Shown here one piece after another: positions 17,757-26,967 of a DNA stretch of 52,564 nt (its first letter is position 1; each line of letters opens with the position of its first letter). The notes beneath the pieces were generated by a model, which saw only the letters and a list, made by a program, of their open reading frames with translations, was not told where the DNA came from and did no database searches. The translations under genes and the position numbers were made by a program. This DNA is from Rubritepida flocculans DSM 14296 (GTDB taxonomy: Bacteria; Pseudomonadota; Alphaproteobacteria; Acetobacterales; Acetobacteraceae). Location: assembly GCF_000425365.1 (NCBI RefSeq), contig NZ_AUDH01000022.1:1-52564 (forward strand), read 5' to 3'.

Positions 17757-19540
17757 GTGAAGCCGAACATTTCGGCGGTCAGCGACGCCTTCTGCCAGCC
17801 CAGCAGCGTCAGCGTGCCGCCGTATCCTGTGTCGATCACGAGGCCGTTCCAGTCATCGGTGCTGCGCGCCAGCACATCCGCGAAACTGTCGAGCCGCGGG
17901 CCGAAGCGGCTGAACTCGATGACGTCGCCCGCCTCGAAGTCCTCGATGATGTCATGGCCGTGGGTGCGGGTGAACACGAAGCGGTCCCGCCCGTCGCCGC
18001 CGGCGTAGTGCTGGTTGCCCGCCCCGTCCAGGAAGCGGTCGTCGCCCATGCTGCCGATGAAGCGTTCGAAGCCGGTGAGGCTGTTCTGCTGGCTGCCGCC
18101 GGCGAGGGAGAGGCGCCCGCGCGCCACATCCACCACCGCGCCCCAGCCCATGGCCTGCGAGCCGAAGCCGCTGAGATCGAGCGTGTCGAAGCCCGCGCCG
18201 CCGTCGAATGCGTTGCCGCGGAAGACGATGCGCGCGACATCCCCCACCGCCTGGATGGCGAGGGAGAAGGTGTCGTTGCCCTCGCCGAGGATGACGCTGT
18301 TGTTCTCGAAGCGGATGACGGCCGTGCCGTCGCCGCCGCGCGCGCCGTCCTCGCCCGCCGCGGCGCCGAAGACGAGGGTGGCGTCCGCGCCGATCAGGCT
18401 GCTCTGGTCGGCCACGCCGGCCCCGCCCCGGCCGCCCTCGCCGCCCTGGCCGCCCACGGCGCGGAGAAACACGACGATGCTGTCATCGCCCGCGCCGGTG
18501 GCGATGCGGTTGTCCTGGAGGAGGGCCGCGGCCTTGCCGCCCGCGCCGCCGGCCCCGCCGGGCGCGGAATCCGCGAAGTCGAGGCGGGTCGTGGAGCCGC
18601 CGCCGCCCGGGGCGTTGGTCACGAGCTGGCTGCCCGAGACGGCGGCGCCGCCCTGTCCGCCCTGTCCGCCCCGCCCGCCATAACCGCCATAGGCCTCGAT
18701 GTGCAGAAGCAGCGCCTGGTTCAGCCCCTGCTGGTCGGAGAGGTCGAGCCCGCGGATGACGCCCTGGGCGTTGCCGCCCCGCCCGCCCTCGCCGCCGGCC
18801 GCGCCCGCGCCCGCGCTGCCGCCCCATCCGCCATCCAGCCCGGTGCCGCCCGCGCCGCCATCCCCGCCCTGGGCCAGGGCGTAGAGGAGGGTCATGCCCG
18901 TGTTGCGGAGTGTGAGGTTCTCGATGGCGGCGAGGCCGAGTGCGCCATGGCCGCCGCGCCCGGCCGCGCCCGCATCGCCCGCGGCATTTCCCTGCGTGGT
19001 CCAGGTGGAGCGCGAGAGCGCGCCGGAGACGGGGTCCAGGAACTCGTCCATGCGCAGGACATCGCCGCCCGCGCCGCCGCCCTGCCCGCCGCTGCCGCCC
19101 TGCCCGCCCTGGCCGCCGGTCGCCTGGGCCGAGACCCTGACGAAGCCCACCTCCGCGAGCGTCGCATCGCGCAGCGCGGCCGTGGCGCGGCCGCCGACGC
19201 CGCCCGCCCCGCCGAGGCCGCCATCGCCTCCGGCGAGGTAGCTGGTCAGGCGGCCGCCGGGCAGGAAAGCATCGGTGTATTGTTGAGACGTGCCGGCCCC
19301 GCCGCCGCCCCCGGCCCCGCCACCACCGCCGAGAGCCGTGAGGCCCCAGACGGCGAAGCCGCCGCCGTCGCCCTCCAGCACCTGGCCGCTGCGTTCGGCC
19401 ATGGCCGCGCCGCCGGGGCGCCCGACGCCCGCGGGCACGCCATCCCGGCTCGGAACGCTGAGCTGCCGGTCCAGGCCCGTGCGGCCCGTGGCGCCCTGGG
19501 CGCCGAAGGCGCTGGCGTCATCCTCGAAGGACAGGCTCAT
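17753..19540 (-). CDS. Glycine-rich type I secretion substrate with hemolysin-type calcium-binding C-terminus
   Basis: A 595-residue acidic protein without an N-terminal signal peptide. Residues about 25-400 are dominated by Gly-Gly-x-Gly-Gly repeats (GGAGGGGGAG, GGQGGQGGSGGQGG, GGRGGQGGQGG) broken by short hydrophobic strands, reminiscent of PE-PGRS-like or antifreeze-like polyglycine bundles. The C-terminal 200 residues carry RTX-like nonapeptides (GAGDDSI, GEGNDTF, GGAGFDTLDLSGF, GGDGRDRFVF), then FEAGDVIEFSRF and LTLLGWQKASLTAEMFGF, the usual end of serralysin/hemolysin-type type I secreted proteins. The start at 19540 has only a weak G-rich ribosome-binding site, so the N-terminus is uncertain. 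No secretion ABC transporter is in the window. The TAG stop is the boundary of the repeat element. Confidence 0.75.
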   Translation of the reverse strand: MSLSFEDDASAFGAQGATGRTGLDRQLSVPSRDGVPAGVGRPGGAAMAERSGQVLEGDGGGFAVWGLTALGGGGGAGGGGGAGTSQQYTDAFLPGGRLTSYLAGGDGGLGGAGGVGGRATAALRDATLAEVGFVRVSAQATGGQGGQGGSGGQGGGAGGDVLRMDEFLDPVSGALSRSTWTTQGNAAGDAGAAGRGGHGALGLAAIENLTLRNTGMTLLYALAQGGDGGAGGTGLDGGWGGSAGAGAAGGEGGRGGNAQGVIRGLDLSDQQGLNQALLLHIEAYGGYGGRGGQGGQGGAAVSGSQLVTNAPGGGGSTTRLDFADSAPGGAGGAGGKAAALLQDNRIATGAGDDSIVVFLRAVGGQGGEGGRGGAGVADQSSLIGADATLVFGAAAGEDGARGGDGTAVIRFENNSVILGEGNDTFSLAIQAVGDVARIVFRGNAFDGGAGFDTLDLSGFGSQAMGWGAVVDVARGRLSLAGGSQQNSLTGFERFIGSMGDDRFLDGAGNQHYAGGDGRDRFVFTRTHGHDIIEDFEAGDVIEFSRFGPRLDSFADVLARSTDDWNGLVIDTGYGGTLTLLGWQKASLTAEMFGFT

Positions 19541-19756
19541 GCGCGCCCCCGGCATGTCGCGGTCGTGTCGGGAACGACACTGATGCCATGCGATCCTTGG
19601 CGCAAGCGAAGATGTGCGGCGGAATGAGCCGGGCGGCCTGACATGCCGCCCGGTCTCGCGCGCCGGCACCCGGCGAGATGGCGGACCCCGCCCCGGTAAC
19701 CGGCGGGAAACCCGTCGCGCCATAGCAAGGGCTTGCCAAAAAGGGAGCCCGCCCCC

Positions 19757-21832
19757 GTGCCGCTACGCGATGTCACCGCGCGCCTCCTCCCCGCCCGGGG
19801 CCGGCCGGAAGGGGAGCGCCGCCGCGCCCCCCAGCCGGCCGGCCGGGCGCGCGGCCGCGGGGCCATGCCCTGGGGCGATCTCGGCGCCCAGGCCGTGCGG
19901 CGGCTCACGCGCGCCTACCTCCTCGCGCTCGGGCTTCTCGCGGCGCTGATCCTGGCCGGAGGGCTGCTCAGCGGCGACCTGCTGCGGCGACAGAACGAGA
20001 AGGCGGCCGCGCTGCACGCCGCGGCGCAGCTTCCCTTCACCGTGCAGCGCATCGCGCGCCTCGCGCCGGTCGCCGCCACGGGGCGGGACGCGGCGGCCCT
20101 CGCCACCGTGGAGGAGGAGGCGCGGGCCATGCTCGGCGCGCTCGAGCGCTGGCGCGCCCTGGCCGAGCGCACGGGCCTGCTGGCCGATCCCGGCCCCGCG
20201 TTTCGACACCTGGGGTTTCGGCCGCTGCTGGGCGGCGCGGAATCCTTCGCCCTGCAGGCGCTCGCGCTCGGCCCGCTCATCGAGGCGGGCGAGGCGCGGT
20301 TCGCCGCGCAGGCCGCCGAGGCGCTGCGCCATGAGGGGCAGGAGCATCTGGCCCCCCTGCTGCGGGACGGCGCGAACGCCCTGGCGCTGCGCACCGAGAC
20401 GCAGATGGCCTGGATCCAGCGCCTGCATGGCGGGCTGCTGACGCTGGCGCTGCTGCTGCTGGGCGCGCAGGCGGTGCTGATCTTCGGCCCGCTGACGCGC
20501 CGCATCGGCCGGCTCGCCGCGCGGCTGGAGGTGGAGGCGCGGACCGACTCCCTCACCGGGCTGATGAACCGCCGCGCCGTGACCGAGGCGCTGGCGCTGC
20601 GCCTCGCCCAGGGCGAGCCGCTCGCGCTCATCGCCGTGGACCTCGACCACTTCAAGGAGGCGAACGACGCCGAGGGCCACGAGGCCGGCGATGCGCTGCT
20701 GCGCGCCGCGGCCCAGCGGCTGCGGCGCAGCCTGCGCCGCACCGACATCGTGGGCCGGCTGGGCGGGGACGAGTTCGTGGCCTTCCTCCCCGGCGTGCGC
20801 GAGGAGGCGGAGGTGCGCGCCATCGCCGAGCGCGTGCGCCGCGTCCTGCACGAGAGCGTGCCCTATCGCAACCGCCGGCTGCGGCTGGGCGCCACGCTGG
20901 GCGTGGCCCTGGCGCCCGGCGACGCCACCACGGGCGAGGCGCTGCTGCGCGCGGCCGACGCCGCGCTGGTGCGCGCCAAGCGCGCCGGGCGCGGCACGGT
21001 GGGGCGCGCCGCCCCCGAGGATTCCGCCCGCTTCCAGCGCGAGGCCGCGATCGCCGAGGCGCTCTCCGCGGCCGAGGAGCTGCCGGGGCTCGAGGTGCAT
21101 CTGCAGCCGCTGCTTCCCCTCGACGGGCGGGGCGGGCCCTTCGCGGTGGAGAGCCTCGCGCGCTGGTCCCACCCGGAGCTCGGGCCCATCCGCGCGCCCG
21201 AGCTTTTCGCCGTGGCCCAGCGCATCGGCCGCGCCGTGCCGCTCGGCCGCCAGGCCCTGGCGCTGGCGCTGCGCGAGTTCTCGGCCCTGCCGCGCGAGGA
21301 GGGGCTGCGGCTCTGCGTGAATTTCTGCTCGGCGGAGCTGCTGGCCGAGGACGGGGTGGAGGCGCTGGGGGCGGTGCTGCGCGCGGCCGGGCTCGATTTC
21401 TCCTGCCTCGTCGTCGAGGTGCAGGAGGAAAGCCTCTCCGGCCGCTCGGGCCAGCGCAGCGGCGCCGCGCTCGGGGCGCTGCGCGCGGCCGGGGCCTGGA
21501 TCGCGGTGGATGATTTCGGCGGGGGCAGCCTCTCGCTCGGCGCGCTGCTCGGCCCGCGGCTCGATCTCGTGAAGCTCGACCGCGCGCTGGTGGCGCGCAT
21601 GGCGCGGGAGCCGGAGGCGCTGCGGCTCGGCGCGGGGCTGGTGGCGCTGCTGCGCCACCACGGGGCCGAGGTGGTGGGCAAGGGCGTGGAGACGGCGGCC
21701 GAAGGCGCTGCGCTGCGCGCCGCGGGCTGCCGCATCGCCCAGGGCGATGCGCTGGCGCCGCCCATGACGGGCGCCGAGCTTCTGGCCTGGCTGCGGGAGA
21801 ACGGGGTGCTCGAGCTGCGCTCGGCCCCCTGA
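19757..21832 (+). CDS. Membrane GGDEF-EAL protein with degenerate EAL domain
   Basis: About 691 residues from GTG 19757, with AAGGGAG about 10 nt upstream. Two membrane helices (about 53-72 and 225-245) enclose a periplasmic helical sensor region. The GGDEF domain is intact (GRLGGDEFVAF, residues 336-340) with an RRTD inhibitory site five residues before it, so diguanylate cyclase activity is expected. The EAL domain has Glu465 (ESL for EAL), the metal-ligand Asn in LCVNFCS, Glu in VVEVQEE, Asp-Asp in AVDDFGG, Lys in VKLDR and Gln in IAQGD, but the catalytic-base Glu of the usual EGVET motif is Lys642 (GKGVET; codon 21680-21682). That suggests a dead or regulatory EAL. A GC-rich palindrome lies in the intergenic region at about 19629-19653. 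Confidence 0.88.
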   Translation: MPLRDVTARLLPARGRPEGERRRAPQPAGRARGRGAMPWGDLGAQAVRRLTRAYLLALGLLAALILAGGLLSGDLLRRQNEKAAALHAAAQLPFTVQRIARLAPVAATGRDAAALATVEEEARAMLGALERWRALAERTGLLADPGPAFRHLGFRPLLGGAESFALQALALGPLIEAGEARFAAQAAEALRHEGQEHLAPLLRDGANALALRTETQMAWIQRLHGGLLTLALLLLGAQAVLIFGPLTRRIGRLAARLEVEARTDSLTGLMNRRAVTEALALRLAQGEPLALIAVDLDHFKEANDAEGHEAGDALLRAAAQRLRRSLRRTDIVGRLGGDEFVAFLPGVREEAEVRAIAERVRRVLHESVPYRNRRLRLGATLGVALAPGDATTGEALLRAADAALVRAKRAGRGTVGRAAPEDSARFQREAAIAEALSAAEELPGLEVHLQPLLPLDGRGGPFAVESLARWSHPELGPIRAPELFAVAQRIGRAVPLGRQALALALREFSALPREEGLRLCVNFCSAELLAEDGVEALGAVLRAAGLDFSCLVVEVQEESLSGRSGQRSGAALGALRAAGAWIAVDDFGGGSLSLGALLGPRLDLVKLDRALVARMAREPEALRLGAGLVALLRHHGAEVVGKGVETAAEGAALRAAGCRIAQGDALAPPMTGAELLAWLRENGVLELRSAP

Positions 21833-21855
21833 GGCGGGGCACCCCGCGCGAGGGC

Positions 21856-21930
21856 TGGTGCCGACGGCGAGAATCGAACTCGCGACCTACCGATTACGAA
21901 TCGGTTGCACTACCGCTGTGCTACGTCGGC
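21856..21930 (-). tRNA. tRNA-Thr (CGT anticodon)
   Basis: A complete cloverleaf on the minus strand. Acceptor GCCGACG pairs with CGTCGGC; D arm GCAC/GTGC; anticodon stem ACCGA/TCGGT with loop TTCGTAA, giving anticodon CGT, which reads ACG (Thr); five-base variable loop AGGTC; T arm GCGAG/CTCGC with loop TTCGAAT. Discriminator A and an encoded CCA (21856-21858) follow. The total is 72 nt plus CCA. It sits alone between the GGDEF-EAL gene and sppA. Confidence 0.97.
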
Positions 21931-22028
21931 GCCAGACGCGGCGGCTCTTAGCGCCCCGCCGCCCCGCGTGCAACCGGGTCCGCGCGGGGTTCGCAGCCCG
22001 CGCGGGCGCGACTATGTGAGGGGCACGC

Positions 22029-22946
22029 ATGTCGCTCGAAGCCGATCTCCTGCTGGAACGCCGCCGCCTCAAGCGCCGCCTCTCCCTCTGGCGCGGGGCC
22101 TTCGTGCTGGGCGTCGTGGCGCTGCTCGCCCTGCTCGCCGGCCGGCCGGAGGCGGCGGGCGAGTGGCTGGGCGGGGCGCATGTGGGCCGCCTCACCCTCT
22201 CGGGCGCCATCGGCGAGGACCGGCGCCTGCTGCGCGAGCTCGACCGCGCGGCGCGCGACCCCGAGCTGCGCGCCCTCATCGTCTCCATCAACAGCCCGGG
22301 CGGCAGCGTGGCCGGGGGCGAGGCCTTCCACGCCGCGATCCAGCGCGTGCGCGAGGCGGGCAAGCCCGTGGTCGCGGTGATGGGCGGCACCGCCGCCTCG
22401 GCCGGCTACATGGTGGCCCTGCCGGCGCAGCGCATCTTCGCGCGCGAGGCGACGCTGACCGGCTCCATCGGCGTGATCCTGCAATCCTTCGAGGTGTCGG
22501 AGCTGATGGCCCGGCTCGGCCTGCGCGCCGAGACGCTGGCCTCCGGCCCGCTGAAGGACCAGCCCAGCCCCTTCCGCCCGCTGACCGAGGAGGGCCGCGC
22601 CGCCCTCTCCGCCGTCATCGAGGACATGCAGGCGCAGTTCGTCGCCCGCGTCGCCGCCGGCCGCGCCCTGCCCGAGGCGCGTGTGCGCGAGCTGGCCGAC
22701 GGGCGCGTCATGTCCGGCCGCCAGGCGCTGGCCGCCGGCCTCGTGGACGCGATCGGCGGCGAGCGCGAGGCGCGCGCCTGGCTGGCCGAGGCGCATGGCG
22801 TCCCGGCCGGCCTGCGCGTGCGCGAGCTCGACCCGCGCGGCCCGGCCGAGCGCGCCCTCTCGGAAGCGGCGCGGCTGTTCTGGCAGGGGGCGGCCTCGCT
22901 GCTGCGCGCCGAGGGGTGGATGCCGGGGCAGATTCATCCGCGTTGA
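22029..22946 (+). CDS. sppA: Signal peptide peptidase SppA-like S49 protease
   Basis: A 305-residue inner-membrane serine protease with one N-terminal anchor (about residues 21-38) and its catalytic domain facing the periplasm. S49 marks are [19 protein letters not shown], the nucleophile Ser124 in [20 protein letters not shown], and the general-base Lys176 in [12 protein letters not shown]. It is the short form (about 300 residues) common in alphaproteobacteria, which acts as a homo-oligomer and digests leftover signal peptides. It lies upstream of ihfB, an order often seen in this class. Confidence 0.93.
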   Translation: MSLEADLLLERRRLKRRLSLWRGAFVLGVVALLALLAGRPEAAGEWLGGAHVGRLTLSGAIGEDRRLLRELDRAARDPELRALIVSINSPGGSVAGGEAFHAAIQRVREAGKPVVAVMGGTAASAGYMVALPAQRIFAREATLTGSIGVILQSFEVSELMARLGLRAETLASGPLKDQPSPFRPLTEEGRAALSAVIEDMQAQFVARVAAGRALPEARVRELADGRVMSGRQALAAGLVDAIGGEREARAWLAEAHGVPAGLRVRELDPRGPAERALSEAARLFWQGAASLLRAEGWMPGQIHPR

Positions 22947-22959
22947 CGCAACTTCGCGC

Positions 22960-22989
22960 TGGACAAAGCCGCCCGGCCGCCGCTGGTAT
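22960..22989 (+). promoter_or_regulatory. Putative sigma-70-type promoter of ihfB
   Basis: TGGACA (22960-22965), an 18-nt spacer and TGGTAT (22984-22989) lie just after sppA. Transcription would begin near 22996, about 25 nt before the ihfB ATG. This is inferred by eye from consensus boxes only. Confidence 0.35.
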
Positions 22990-23020
22990 TCCCATCGTCG
23001 CAACCCCTGCCCGAGGACGG

Positions 23021-23323
23021 ATGACAAAGAGCGAGCTGATCGCCCACTTGGCCGCGCAGAACCCGCATCTGCGCCAGCCCGATATCGAGCGGGTGGTCGG
23101 CACCATCTTCGAGGAGATCAGCGCCGCCCTCGCCCGGGGCGACAGGGTGGAGCTGCGCGGCTTCGGCGCCTTCACCACCCGCCGGCGCGAGGCGCGCCAG
23201 GGCCGCAACCCCCGCACCGGCGAGGCGGTGGCCGTGGCCCCCAAGGGCATGCCGCATTTCCGCCCGGGCAAGGAGCTGCGCATCCGCGTCAATGGCGGCA
23301 AGGATCCCAACGACCCGGGCTGA
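23021..23323 (+). CDS. ihfB: Integration host factor subunit beta
   Basis: A 100-residue DNA-bending protein of the HU/IHF family. It begins [17 protein letters not shown], the IHF-beta start, with [16 protein letters not shown] leading into the beta arm and [27 protein letters not shown] carrying the intercalating proline. It works as a heterodimer with IHF-alpha in chromosome architecture, site-specific recombination and promoter activation. GAGGACGG precedes the ATG. It is the first gene of a likely ihfB-pyrF-trpF-trpB-trpA run, though it may also have its own transcript. Confidence 0.95.
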   Translation: MTKSELIAHLAAQNPHLRQPDIERVVGTIFEEISAALARGDRVELRGFGAFTTRRREARQGRNPRTGEAVAVAPKGMPHFRPGKELRIRVNGGKDPNDPG

Positions 23324-23355
23324 CGCCCCGCCCCGTCCGGGCTATCGGCCCCTCC

Positions 23356-24069
23356 ATGCTGCCCCGCCCCGCGACTCCCGACGCGCGCCTGATCGCCGCG
23401 CTCGACCTTCCCTCCCTGGCCGCCGCGCGCGCCATGGCCGCGCGCCTCGCCGGGGCGGCGCCCGTGCTCAAGCTCGGCCTCGAGCTCTTCACCGCCGAGG
23501 GGCCGCCCGCGCTTGCGGCGCTGCGCGGCGCGGCCCCCGTCTTTCTCGACCTCAAGCTGCACGACATCCCCAACACCGTGGCCGGGGCGGTGCGCGCCCT
23601 CGCCCCGCAGGGGGCCGCCATGCTCACCCTCCACGCGGGCGGGGGGGCGGCGATGATCGCGGCGGCGCGCGAGGCGGCCGAGAGCGCGGGGGCGGCGCGG
23701 CCCATCCTGCTCGCCGTCACTGTGCTCACCAGCATGGACGATGCGGCGCTGCGCGGGGTGGGGGTGGCCGACGCCCCCCGCGCCCAGGTGCTGCGCCTCG
23801 CGCGGCTCGCCATGGCGGCGGGGGCGGATGGGCTCGTCTGCTCGCCGCAGGAGGTGGCGGCGATCCGCGACGCGCTGGGCGCGGGGCCGCTGCTGGTCGT
23901 GCCCGGCATCCGCCCGGCGGGGGCCGCGAAGGGCGACCAGGCGCGCACCGCCACCCCGGAGGAGGCGGTGGCCGCGGGGGCGGACTGGATCGTGGTGGGC
24001 CGCCCCATCACCGCCGCGCCCGACCCGGCGGCGGCCGCGCGCGCCATCACCGCATCCCTGCCGCGCTGA
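23356..24069 (+). CDS. pyrF: Orotidine 5'-phosphate decarboxylase
   Basis: Last step of UMP synthesis. A 237-residue TIM barrel with the signature [14 protein letters not shown], holding the Asp-x-Lys-x-x-Asp catalytic array, [11 protein letters not shown] at the N-terminus, the VVPGIRP loop, and [10 protein letters not shown] at the end, which binds phosphate. Its TGA overlaps the trpF ATG by one base (TGATG), so translation should be coupled. The pairing of a pyrimidine gene with tryptophan genes in this order is common in Rhodospirillales. Confidence 0.96.
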   Translation: MLPRPATPDARLIAALDLPSLAAARAMAARLAGAAPVLKLGLELFTAEGPPALAALRGAAPVFLDLKLHDIPNTVAGAVRALAPQGAAMLTLHAGGGAAMIAAAREAAESAGAARPILLAVTVLTSMDDAALRGVGVADAPRAQVLRLARLAMAAGADGLVCSPQEVAAIRDALGAGPLLVVPGIRPAGAAKGDQARTATPEEAVAAGADWIVVGRPITAAPDPAAAARAITASLPR

Positions 24070-24707
24070 TGCCCGTCGAGGTCAAGATCTGCGGCGTGAA
24101 CAGCGCTGAGGCGCTGGGCTGGGCCGCCGCGGCGGGGGCGGATTTCGTGGGCTTCGTCTTCTTCCCCGCCTCGCCCCGCGCGGTGAGCCCCGCCGAGGCC
24201 GCCGCCATCTCCGCCAGCCACCCGGGCGGGCCGCGGCGCGTGGGCCTGTTCGTGGACCCCGACGACGCCGCGCTGGCCGCCGCCCTGGCCGCGCTGCCGC
24301 TCGACCTCATCCAGCTCCATGGCGAGGAGAGCCCCGAACGTGTGGCCGCGGTGCGCGCGCGCTTCGGGGTGCCGGTGATGAAGGCGCTCGGCATCGGCAG
24401 CGAGGCGGACCTCGCCGCCATCGTCCCCCATGCCCGCGTGGCGGACCGGCTGCTGCTCGATGCCAAGCCCCCGCCCGGGGCCGCGCTGCCCGGCGGCAAT
24501 GCCGCGCCCTTCGAATGGCGGCTGGCGCGGCGGGCCGCCATCCCCGTGCCCTGGCTGCTGGCCGGCGGCCTCACCCCCGCCAATGTGGCCGAGGCGCTGG
24601 CGGCCAGCGGCGCGCCGGGGGTGGATGTCTCCTCCGGCGTCGAGCGCGCGCGGGGGGTGAAGGACGAAGCCCTGATCCGCGCCTTCATCGCCGCGGCCCG
24701 GGGCTGA
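24069..24707 (+). CDS. trpF: Phosphoribosylanthranilate isomerase
   Basis: A 212-residue TIM barrel for the Amadori rearrangement of PRA to CdRP in tryptophan synthesis. VKICGVNS holds the catalytic Cys, FVGFVFFPASPRAVSP follows, LIQLHGEES is the core strand, and LLLDAKPP contains the catalytic Asp. LLAGGLTPANVAEAL and GVDVSSGVERARGVKD bind the phosphate. It is coupled to pyrF upstream; trpB follows after 57 nt. Confidence 0.96.
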   Translation: MPVEVKICGVNSAEALGWAAAAGADFVGFVFFPASPRAVSPAEAAAISASHPGGPRRVGLFVDPDDAALAAALAALPLDLIQLHGEESPERVAAVRARFGVPVMKALGIGSEADLAAIVPHARVADRLLLDAKPPPGAALPGGNAAPFEWRLARRAAIPVPWLLAGGLTPANVAEALAASGAPGVDVSSGVERARGVKDEALIRAFIAAARG

Positions 24708-24764
24708 CGCCGCGCCGCCCCTTCGCTATCACCCTTCCTCACGCCAGCGCCGGATGCCCGAGTT

Positions 24765-26012
24765 GTGAACACGCCCCTCACGCGCCCCAACACCTATCGC
24801 TCCGGCCCCGACGCGGCCGGCAAGTTCGGCGGCTTCGGCGGCCGCTACGTCGCCGAGACGCTGATGCCGCTGATTCTGGAGGTGGAGAAGGCCTACGCCG
24901 CCGCGAAGAAGGACCCCGCCTTCGACGCCGAATGGCGGCGGCTGCTGACGCACTACGTCGGCCGGCCGAGCCCGCTCTGGTTCGCCGAGCGCGTGACCGG
25001 GCATCTGCGCGCCCAGGCCGCGCCGGGGCTGGGGGCGAAGGTGTATTTCAAGCGCGACGAGCTGAACCACACCGGCGCGCACAAGATCAACGCGGTGCTG
25101 GGGCAGATCCTGCTCGCGAAGCGCATGGGCAAGAAGCGCATCATCGCCGAGACGGGGGCGGGCCAGCATGGCGTGGCCACCGCCACCGCCTGCGCCCTGT
25201 TCGACCTGCCCTGCACCGTCTTCATGGGCGCGGTGGACGTGGCGCGCCAGCAGCCCAACGTGTTCCGCATGAAGCTGCTCGGCGCCGAGGTGGTGGCCGT
25301 CGAGAGCGGCGCGGCCACGCTGAAGGACGCGATGAACGAGGCGCTGCGCCACTGGGTCGCCCATGTCGAGGACACCTACTACTGCATCGGCACGGTCGCG
25401 GGCCCGCACCCCTATCCGGCCATGGTGCGCGACTTCCAGAGCGTGATCGGCGAGGAGGTGCGCGCGCAGATGATGGAGGCCGAGGGCCGGCTGCCCGATG
25501 TGCTGGTGGCCGCGATCGGCGGCGGCTCCAACGCCATGGGGCTGTTCCATCCCTTCCTCGACGACGCGGGGGTGCGCATGTTCGGCGTCGAGGCCGGCGG
25601 GCACGGCATCGAGACCGTGACGGGCCATGCCGCGAGCCTCACCGGCGGGCGGCCGGGCGTGCTGCACGGCAACCGCACCTATCTGCTGCAGGACGAGAAC
25701 GGGCAGATCCTGGAAGGGCACTCCATCAGCGCGGGGCTCGACTACCCGGGCGTGGGCCCCGAGCACGCCTGGCTGCACGAGCTCGGCCGCGTGGAATACG
25801 TGAACGCGACGGACGAGGAGGCGCTCTCGGCCTTCCAGCTCTGTGCGCGTCTCGAGGGGATCATCCCGGCGCTGGAGCCCGCGCACGCGCTCGCGCATGT
25901 GCTCAAGCTCGCCCCCACCCTGCCGGCGGAGACGCTGATCGTGATGAACATGTGCGGCCGCGGCGACAAGGACATCTTCACCGTGGCGAAGCTGCTCGGG
26001 GAGAAGTTCTGA
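24765..26012 (+). CDS. trpB: Tryptophan synthase beta subunit
   Basis: A 415-residue PLP enzyme that joins indole and serine to give tryptophan, working as an alpha2-beta2 complex with TrpA. PLP binds at Lys107 ([14 protein letters not shown]), the phosphate loop is GGGSNAMG, and [12 protein letters not shown] and MCGRGDKD are conserved. The GTG start at 24765 gives the normal N-terminus. Length and motifs are typical. The stop overlaps the trpA ATG (TGATG at 26010-26014). Confidence 0.97.
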   Translation: MNTPLTRPNTYRSGPDAAGKFGGFGGRYVAETLMPLILEVEKAYAAAKKDPAFDAEWRRLLTHYVGRPSPLWFAERVTGHLRAQAAPGLGAKVYFKRDELNHTGAHKINAVLGQILLAKRMGKKRIIAETGAGQHGVATATACALFDLPCTVFMGAVDVARQQPNVFRMKLLGAEVVAVESGAATLKDAMNEALRHWVAHVEDTYYCIGTVAGPHPYPAMVRDFQSVIGEEVRAQMMEAEGRLPDVLVAAIGGGSNAMGLFHPFLDDAGVRMFGVEAGGHGIETVTGHAASLTGGRPGVLHGNRTYLLQDENGQILEGHSISAGLDYPGVGPEHAWLHELGRVEYVNATDEEALSAFQLCARLEGIIPALEPAHALAHVLKLAPTLPAETLIVMNMCGRGDKDIFTVAKLLGEKF

Positions 26013-26890
26013 TGCCGGCCGATCCTGCAGCGCCGCAGGCGCGGAGCGCGAACCGGCCGGCCGGCCGGCCCTCCCGCATCGCCGCGCGCTTCGCCGCGCT
26101 CCGCGCCGAGGGCCGCGGCGCGCTCATCCCCTTCCTCGAGGCCTATGACCCCGACCTCGCCACCAGCATGGAGATCCTGCGCGGCATGCCCGCGGCCGGG
26201 GCGGACCTCATCGAGATCGGCGTGCCCTTCACCGACCCGATGGCCGATGGCCCCATCATCCAGGCCGCCGGCCAGCGCGGGCTGAAGGCGGGCGCGACGC
26301 TGGCCGGCGCCCTCGCCATGGTGCGCGCCTTCCGCGAGGGCGATGACGCGACGCCCGTGATCCTGATGGGCTATCTCAACCCCATCCTCTCCTACGGGGC
26401 CGAGCGCTTCGCCGCGGATGCCGCCGCGGCGGGGGTGGACGGGATCATCGTGGTGGACATGCCGCCCGAGGAGGCGGAGGTGCTCGCCCCGCACGCGAAG
26501 GAGGCGGGGCTCGACATCATCCGCCTCGTCGCACCCACCACCGATGCGGCGCGGCTGCCGCTGGTGCTGAACGCCTCCTCGGGCTTCGTCTATTACGTGG
26601 CGATCACGGGCATCACGGGCACGAAGAGCGCGGCGCCGGAGGAGCTGGCCGCCGCCATCCCGCGCATCCGCGCGCACACGGATCTGCCCATCTGCATCGG
26701 CTTCGGCGTGCGCACGCCCGAGCAGGCGGCCCATGCGGCGCGGGTGAGCGACGGCGCCGTGGTGGCCTCGGCGCTGATCGACACGCTGGCGAAATCGCTC
26801 GACGCGGAGGGCCGCCCCGCCCCGGATTCCGCGCGCCGCGTGCTCGACCAGGTGCGCGCGCTGGCCCAGGCGGTGCGCGCGGCGCGCTGA
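26012..26890 (+). CDS. trpA: Tryptophan synthase alpha subunit
   Basis: A 292-residue TIM barrel that cleaves indole-3-glycerol phosphate and channels indole to TrpB. The catalytic Glu and Asp are in LIEIGVPFTDPMADGP, and YYVAITGITGTKSA and CIGFGVRTPEQA form the phosphate site. It is about 20 residues longer than the common size because of an Arg/Ala/Pro-rich N-terminus (NRPAGRPSRIAARF) before the core. In many alphaproteobacteria accD and folC follow trpA; here a different gene does, after 77 nt. Confidence 0.96.
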   Translation: MPADPAAPQARSANRPAGRPSRIAARFAALRAEGRGALIPFLEAYDPDLATSMEILRGMPAAGADLIEIGVPFTDPMADGPIIQAAGQRGLKAGATLAGALAMVRAFREGDDATPVILMGYLNPILSYGAERFAADAAAAGVDGIIVVDMPPEEAEVLAPHAKEAGLDIIRLVAPTTDAARLPLVLNASSGFVYYVAITGITGTKSAAPEELAAAIPRIRAHTDLPICIGFGVRTPEQAAHAARVSDGAVVASALIDTLAKSLDAEGRPAPDSARRVLDQVRALAQAVRAAR

Positions 26891-26967
26891 GGCGCGCCTC
26901 CCCCCCCCCTCGACAGGCGCCCCCGCCCGCCTGAGCATCCCCGCGCACAGGCAAGGGGGGGAAGCGG

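Noticed and set aside
18400-19350. Short repeated GC-rich units that might look like a tandem or CRISPR array
   Set aside because: They are the coding repeats for Gly-Gly-x-Gly-Gly in the secreted protein; there is no constant repeat/spacer structure.
21166-21174. ESL in place of EAL as the sign of a dead phosphodiesterase
   Set aside because: The middle residue of EAL varies in active enzymes; the telling change is the Lys at 21680-21682.
22970-22992. Degenerate piece of the 55-bp inverted-repeat unit upstream of ihfB (GCCGCTGGTAT-like)
   Set aside because: Only about 10 bp match and there is no second arm; chance similarity in GC-rich DNA is more likely.
24708-24764. Possible trp leader or attenuator before trpB
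   Set aside because: No Trp-codon leader peptide or competing hairpins; the gap is just 57 nt within the operon.
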